The position numbers were made by a program, and so were the translations under genes. From NCBI GenBank assembly GCA_000934455.1, contig KN882928.1:89554-153553 (forward strand): a DNA stretch of 64,000 bases, read 5' to 3'. The DNA comes from Apostichopus parvimensis (lineage: Eukaryota; Echinodermata; Holothuroidea; Aspidochirotida; Stichopodidae). The notes below the pieces were generated by a model that was not told the DNA's origin, searched no databases, and saw only the letters and a program-made list of their open reading frames with translations. Positions 58,526 through 64,000 of the stretch are shown piece after piece (the stretch's first letter is position 1; every line of letters starts with the position of its first letter).

Positions 58526-59439
58526 AAAAGGCTGAAAAGAGTTTGCAGCAGTAGTTTGGAAATGGACCAAAATTAACCATAACTCATTTTTTAATTTTTT
58601 TTATATTTATTTTGAAATGAACCAAATTGGACTATAGCCACAAAATGAAGCTGCATTATGGTAAGAGAATGTCATGTGTAAAAAGGCAATTTCTTCAAGA
58701 ACATTTTATTGGTAAAACTTAGAAATTACAGTTGAGCATAAGTTACAAACATGTGCATGTCAATTTTGACCAATTTTTCAATTAGTGGTTACACATGTAT
58801 TGTCAGCCTCTTTCAATTTTTTTTTACATTTTAGTGATTTGTTTTCCAATGTTTATCCTAGCCAATTAATGCCAATTAATGTTTATCCTAGCCAATTAAT
58901 GTACTTACTAGTTCAGGGATATCGTTCAATCCGTTTGCTGCATTTTGTATTTTTCTTTTTTTAAACATCTTTCAATTTACACTGCCATTTAATGGAAGGA
59001 GTTTGTCTCATTTTTATACTTTCTTTATTTCCTATTTTAACACATTTTGTATGTTTGTATACTGGAATTTTGTACCATTTCATAACCTGCTATAGCATTG
59101 AATACATTTTCAGGTTTTTTTAATTTGAAAAATACAATCAATGTCCTTTTTTTTCTGTTTGGTTCAAGTCAAATGGAAATGATCCGGAATTTAAACCCAA
59201 AAAAAGTCCATTTAAAAATTGCCTAATTTTACCAATAAACGCAAATAATTAACGGTTTCAGATGAGTGGGATGAGGTTATAATAGTAGAAACAAGTCTTG
59301 AAAATAACAATAATATTAAATATTAAGATATTGAAAAGATTAAATATTGAATAAAATTTAAAGTTAGTAGAGATAAATATAGATATAGATATAAATACTG
59401 ATAAATATAGCGTCAAAATGGCAGTAAAACTAACAACCG

Positions 59440-61200
59440 CTGCTTACCAACTTGGGGTCATATATATTTCAAACCATGATCTATTTTATAAAATTCAAAA
59501 TATCAATTTTCTATAAAAATGTTACCTAGTGTTTGGGCTTTAAAAGCACTTCAGCTGCTAACCAACTTGGGGTCATCTTCCATACAACAGTATTTAAAAC
59601 CATGATCTATTTCATAAAATTCAAAATACCAGTTTTCTCTAAAATTATTACCTAGGTTTGGCTTTAAAAGCCCTTTCAGCTGCTAACCAACTTGTGGTAA
59701 TCTTCCATACAACAATATATCAAACCATGAGGTATTACATAAAAGTATCAATATCAATTTTCATATCAATTTTCAAAGTATTCAAAGTATCAATTTTCAA
59801 AATATCAAAGTATCATATCAATTTTCTATAAAATGTTTACTAGTGTTTTGGCTTTAAAAGCACCTTCAGCTGCTAACCAACTTGGTGTCATCTTCCATAC
59901 AAAAATTATTTCAAACCATGATCTTATTTCATAAAATTCAAAATATCAATTTTCTATGAAATATTTACCAGTGTTTGGGCTTTAAAAGCCCTTTCAGCTG
60001 CTAACCAACTTGGTGTCATCTTCCATACAACAATATTTCAAACCATTATCTTATTTCATAAAATATTAATTTTCTATGAAATTTTTACTAGTGTTTGGGC
60101 TTTAAAAGCCTTTTCAGCTGCTAACCAACTTGGGGTCATCTTCCATACAACAATTTTTCAAACCATGAGGTATTTCATAAATTTCAAAATATTAATTTTC
60201 TATAAAATGTTTACTAGTGTTTTGGCTTTAAAAGCACTTTCACTAGTGTTTTGGCTTTAAAAGCCCTTTCAGCTGCTAACCAACATGGGGGTCATCTTCC
60301 ATACAACAATATTTCAAACCATGATCTTATTTCATAAAATTCATATTTTTAAAATTTTCTATAAAATGTTAACTAGTGTTTTGGCTTTAAAAGCACTTTC
60401 AGCTGCTAACCAACTTGGGGTCATCTTCCATACAACAATATTTCAAACCATTATCTTATTTCATAAAATTCATATTTTTAAAATTTTCTATAAAATGTTA
60501 ACTAGTGTTTTGGCTTTAAAAGCACTTTCAGCTGCTAACCAACAGGGGGTCATCTTCAATACAACAATCTTTCAAACCATTATCTTATTTCATAAAATTC
60601 ATATTTTTAAAATTTTCTATAAAATGTTAACTAGTGTTTTGTCTTTAAAAGCACTTTCAGCTGCTAACCAACAGGGGGTCATCTTCAATACAACAATCTT
60701 TCAAACCGTGATTTATTTCATGAGCTGAAAAAGATCAATTTTCTATAACATTTTTACTAGTGTTTTGGCTTTAAAAGCCCTTTTAGCTGGTTAACCAACT
60801 TGGGGTCATCTTCCATACATAAAATATTTCAGTAAGTAACAAAAAAAAAGATCTATAATGGTATTTCAGATTTAAAAGTCATTTCAACTTATTACTTGGT
60901 TGTCCCATACAGCATCATTTTAAACTATGGTTTATTTTGTTCAGTTAAAAATATCAATTTTTCTATAAACTACATTATTTTTACTAGTGTTTTGGCTTTA
61001 AAAGCCCTTCCAGCTGCTAACCAACTCGGGGTCATATTCCATATAACAATATTTCAAACCAGGAGCTATGTCATAAATTTAAAACGATCAAATTTCTATA
61101 AAATATTTACTAGTGTTTTGGCTTTAAAGCCCTTTCAGCTGCTAACAAACTAAGTTAAAAGTATCAAATTTGCTATAAACTACATGATTTTTACTAGTGC
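59440..61200. repeat. Satellite-like array, about 120-129 bp units
   Basis: About 13-14 units containing TTTTGGCTTTAAAAGCAC, TTTCAGCTGCTAACCAACTT, GGTCATCTTCCATACAAC and AATATTTCAAACCATGATCT. Spacing varies at the edges but is exactly 129 bp at 60381, 60510 and 60639. It sits between the convergent 3' ends of the SRA and amidase genes. Confidence 0.93.
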
Positions 61201-61563
61201 TTGAGCATTTATTGCCCTTCCAGCCAAACTACACTATTTCAAGAAGTTTAAAAATATCAGTTGCTAACCGATATGGGTGATCTTAAATACAACAAATATA
61301 AACCAATGTTTTATATTTTCATAGTCTTAAATATCACTTCTTCAGTGAAACATACAATAGTCTTAAGCTTTAGATTGAAGCTGTTATCAGCCTTGCTAAA
61401 ATCTTTCCACAAAAATATAACATAAAATATGTCTGCATAATATTTGAACAAAACAAGATATAAGTGTATACAAATACAATATGCGTGAATAATATAGGCC
61501 ACACCGATTTACAATTAATACCACCACTTGTAACCCAAGCGGAGAGTTGGCATACTGCTGTCA

Positions 61564-61760
61564 TTACTTCTGACAACTAGTCAATTTCTCGAAGACATGT
61601 CCAACCTTGAAGAGGGTCACTTCATCGAACATCCTGCCTGTGAAGAGCGCCCCCACTGGGAGACCGTCGACGAAACCGGCGTTTACAGACAGGGCTGGAA
61701 GGCCAGTGACATTGGCTACCATCGTGTTCGATGCTGATGCGAATGCGTTAACCATGTTAT
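61564..61760 (-). CDS. Amidase terminal exon
   Basis: 197 nt, entering in phase 1 after acceptor CATCTAG. NMVNAFASASNTMVANVTG, LPALSVNAGFVDGLPVGALF, FDEVTLFKVGHVFEKL and a stop at 61566-61564. Matches the conserved amidase C-terminus. Confidence 0.92.
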
Positions 61761-63804
61761 CTAGATGGGAAATGCAAGGGAGAACTTAACATTTTAAACA
61801 GACCTGTCTGAGTTGAAACACATGCTTATTAAATGAAGATTGGCTGAAGAATTGTTAACTTGTGTGAGGCACTGAAAGAGTTGGCAAGAAGGTAACTATA
61901 CTAAATATAGGAAGAAAGTATACACATATAAAGAATAACTAACTATTATGAATTTGCAATTGGTGACATCATTCACTCTCATTGCAGCAGTGGAAATATT
62001 CATAGAATGACACCTTAATTTCAAGTTTCGTACTGTATCTCTTGAAATGAAATCATAAAACATAAAATTGCCTGACGACTGACGACCACCATGTTTATTA
62101 CTGAACGAAATATGTTCTCAATTTTGTCTTTTGCTCTACCAAAACGTTTTATTCGATTTACCAACACTGGACACTTCCAGCAGAGGCAAAAATAGCATTC
62201 AAACCGTCGGGTGTGTTCTTTACCCCACAATGGCATGGTCCATGCTACTTTAACAGTCAAGAGCTATATTCAATTGCTCATCGTAGCTAATCGTGGGCAT
62301 TTAAGTTCCGGCACAATGTTTGTTTTCCCAACCAAAGAAAGAAAGTGAACAGATATTCTGGTGGCAAGCAATCTAACCCTTATTTCAAAGAGGAAAATAT
62401 TCCAAAATGTTACTTGAAAAAACCCAGCTCAATATCTCGTTCCAGCTTCGAGTTATGTTGATTGTTTTCTTTCTGACTGAGATTTTCCTCAGACTCCTTT
62501 TTTTCTTATTTATCAATTTTTTTAATTTTTGTAGAACTACTATTTCTTCTGAGGATAGATGATTTAGATATTACAAAACCAAAATATAAAACAAAGGTTC
62601 AGCTTAAGAGATGTGATGACATCATTTAACTCTGTTGTTGCCAGATGCAAAATATCACCAACTTTGAAAACTTCATACTCTTTGCCGCGGTACAATATGC
62701 TACAAGACAGTGGTTACGACCTAGGAATGGTGATAAATTTGTTATCAGGCAATCAACTTCAGCCAAGAGAATATACCTTTAAACCCATCCAGATTAAAAT
62801 TAAAAAATTATTATCATTTTAGAAATGATTGCTTCTGCAGAACAGAGCATTCTTGATTGATCGATACTCACCAAAGGTAGACACATCTTTCCCAGGAAGT
62901 TTGGCAGCTGTCCATGGAATGGTTGGCATGGCAACCACGTCATATTTCTCCAGGGCCTCTGCATAGCCCTTGACGATAAGACGTGTGAGATTTTGTCCCT
63001 TAGAATAAAAGTGGCCGGGGTAATTTTCTTTCAGGTACTCTCCAAAGAGTAAAGTCATCTATAACGAAGCAGGAATATCGTTTTCATGATAGCGAAACAA
63101 GGAATCGGAGAAAGGCAGTGTAGTTCAATATTGATGACGAAAATTATTAGAATAATACAAGCTACAATGGATGTACAATGGAGTGGAAGTAGAGTATTTA
63201 GTTCATATGTAATAAATACTGCTACATTGCCTAGCAACGTTTCCCTCTACCCTTACTCTCACCTCCCCTTCTCATTTTCCCAAACGTCTAATTAAGTTTA
63301 CAATCTTTTAAAGATGACCACCATAAATGTACCAGATCTGCTGACATTGACAAAAGCAGTTTACTATATTAACCCACAACCCATCCAGGTCCACCTCCCC
63401 CCCCCCCCCAAAAAAAAAAGAGAGAGGGGTAAACCAGATAGCCAACAACTAAAGCTTAGTGATGCCTTGCCACATCATAAATGAGTAAATTCATGAAAAC
63501 ATTTGATATAAGTGGCCACCATTCTTGACTTCCAGTAATCAGCAAGACAGTAGAACCCAACCTACTGTAGGACTATCATACACTATCAAGATCCTAAAGG
63601 GAATCCGGAAATTTCAACGAGCAATATATACAGATATGACCTTCATATGACCGAGTAGTATATTTATATATATCTTCCAGAAAGTGTCACATCAATACCT
63701 ACTGTAACGGTTGATTCACAATTTCTATACGTAAAATCTATTCATTGTTATTTAAACCTGTTCGTATTCATCATTAGTGAGCTCGGCAGCAATCTCGTGC
63801 TGTC
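61564..63804 (-). CDS. Amidase-signature family protein, C-terminal part (gene continues past right edge)
   Basis: Three phase-compatible - strand exons: 63804-63758, 63058-62872 and 61760-61564 (TAA). Together about 143 codons. Recognisable amidase features: YSKGQNLTRLIVKGYAEAL, YDVVAMPTIPWTAAKLPG, MVANVTGLPALSVNAGF, GLPVGALFTGRMFDEVTL. Amidases use a Ser-cisSer-Lys triad to hydrolyse amide bonds; those residues are in the N-terminal half, which is outside the window. The closest types are likely fungal/animal amidases of the Asp/Glu-tRNA amidotransferase subunit A superfamily; the substrate is unknown. Its 3' end faces the SRA gene. Confidence 0.85.
62872..63058 (-). CDS. Amidase penultimate exon
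   Basis: 187 nt, phase 0 to 1, acceptor TTATAG, donor GTGAGT. MTLLFGEYLKENYPGHFYSK, GQNLTRLIVKGYAEALEKYD, VVAMPTIPWTAAKLPGKDV. The first codon is Met by chance; the exon is internal. Confidence 0.92.
63758..63804 (-). CDS. Amidase upstream exon (47 nt, 5' limit uncertain)
   Basis: Phase 1 to 0, ending AACAG before donor GTTTAAA; reads QHEIAAELTNDEYEQ, continuous with the next exon. The acceptor CATGCAG at 63805-63811 lacks a strong pyrimidine tract. The frame stays open further upstream (NIYHAG), so the exon could be longer. Confidence 0.55.
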
Positions 63805-64000
63805 CTGCATGGTAAATATTCCCAGATGTAGAATTCTTCACATTACAGTACCGCACAATGGTTAGTTTAAATTGTTTTGTATACGTGGCCGAGTTGTCTC
63901 TCACTCGGCATTATTCCAGACAGACTGCACAGCTTTAGTGCAGATAGGCCGACCATGCATGTCGTTAAGATACGATTTATCTTTGCAACAACATTTCTGT

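Noticed and set aside
60285-60728. 147-codon + strand frame with a repeating peptide
   Set aside because: The satellite period there is 129 bp, a multiple of three, which keeps a frame open by chance. No start context or splice partner.
1-64000. CRISPR arrays, operons or other prokaryotic systems
   Set aside because: Regular repeats here are ordinary minisatellites without unique spacers, and genes are spliced, so the DNA is eukaryotic.

Overview
This window is animal nuclear DNA: AT-rich, with many short exons bounded by GT/AG splice sites, long introns full of minisatellites, tRNA-derived SINEs and small inverted-repeat transposons, and three assembly gaps (19764-20518, 31808-32392, 51342-51656). 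The gene content (a long sushi/CCP-trypsin gene, an SRA-only gene, an amidase) and the repeat style fit a marine deuterostome. An echinoderm, perhaps a sea cucumber, is my best guess; this is inference and not proven from the window.

Region 1 (about 434-45169, + strand) is one very large multi-exon gene whose 5' end lies to the left of the window. The readable part encodes a short Pro/Gln linker, one EGF-like domain, 25 consecutive sushi (CCP) domains with one exon each, and a C-terminal trypsin-like serine protease over four exons. About 1,845 residues are visible. The CCPs are the six-cysteine, selectin-like kind. All the linker, EGF and CCP exons are symmetric phase 1-1, so any of them could be skipped without a frameshift. 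The protease has an activation site (R|IVNG), the His/Asp/Ser triad, a trypsin-type Asp specificity residue and the cysteine pairs expected of a secreted two-chain zymogen. The architecture suggests an extracellular complement-, clotting- or adhesion-like protease.

Region 2 (47804-48844, - strand) is a single-exon class I SAM-methyltransferase-like gene of 346 aa, convergent with the protease gene. About 3 kb of intergenic DNA follows, with a SINE and a gap.

Region 3 (51908-58245, + strand) is a complete eight-exon gene for a 319-aa protein: a basic, nuclear-looking N-terminus, an SRA (SET- and RING-associated) methyl-DNA-binding domain and an acidic Ser-rich tail. It has no UBL, Tudor, PHD or RING domain. 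The loop equivalent to the UHRF1 NKR finger is changed.

Region 4 (59440-61200) is a satellite-like array of about 120-129 bp units. It separates the SRA gene from the last three exons of an amidase-signature gene on the - strand (61564-63804), whose N-terminal part lies beyond the right edge.

The most unusual signals are the 25-CCP protease itself, three places where short tandem duplications have copied a splice site (3' site x4 at 17709-17937; 5' site x3 at 55164-55362; 5' site x2-3 at 14115-14423), a decayed CCP exon at about 24836-24960, hAT-like MITEs with exact 8-bp target duplications, hammerhead-ribozyme-like hairpins, and the SRA-only gene.
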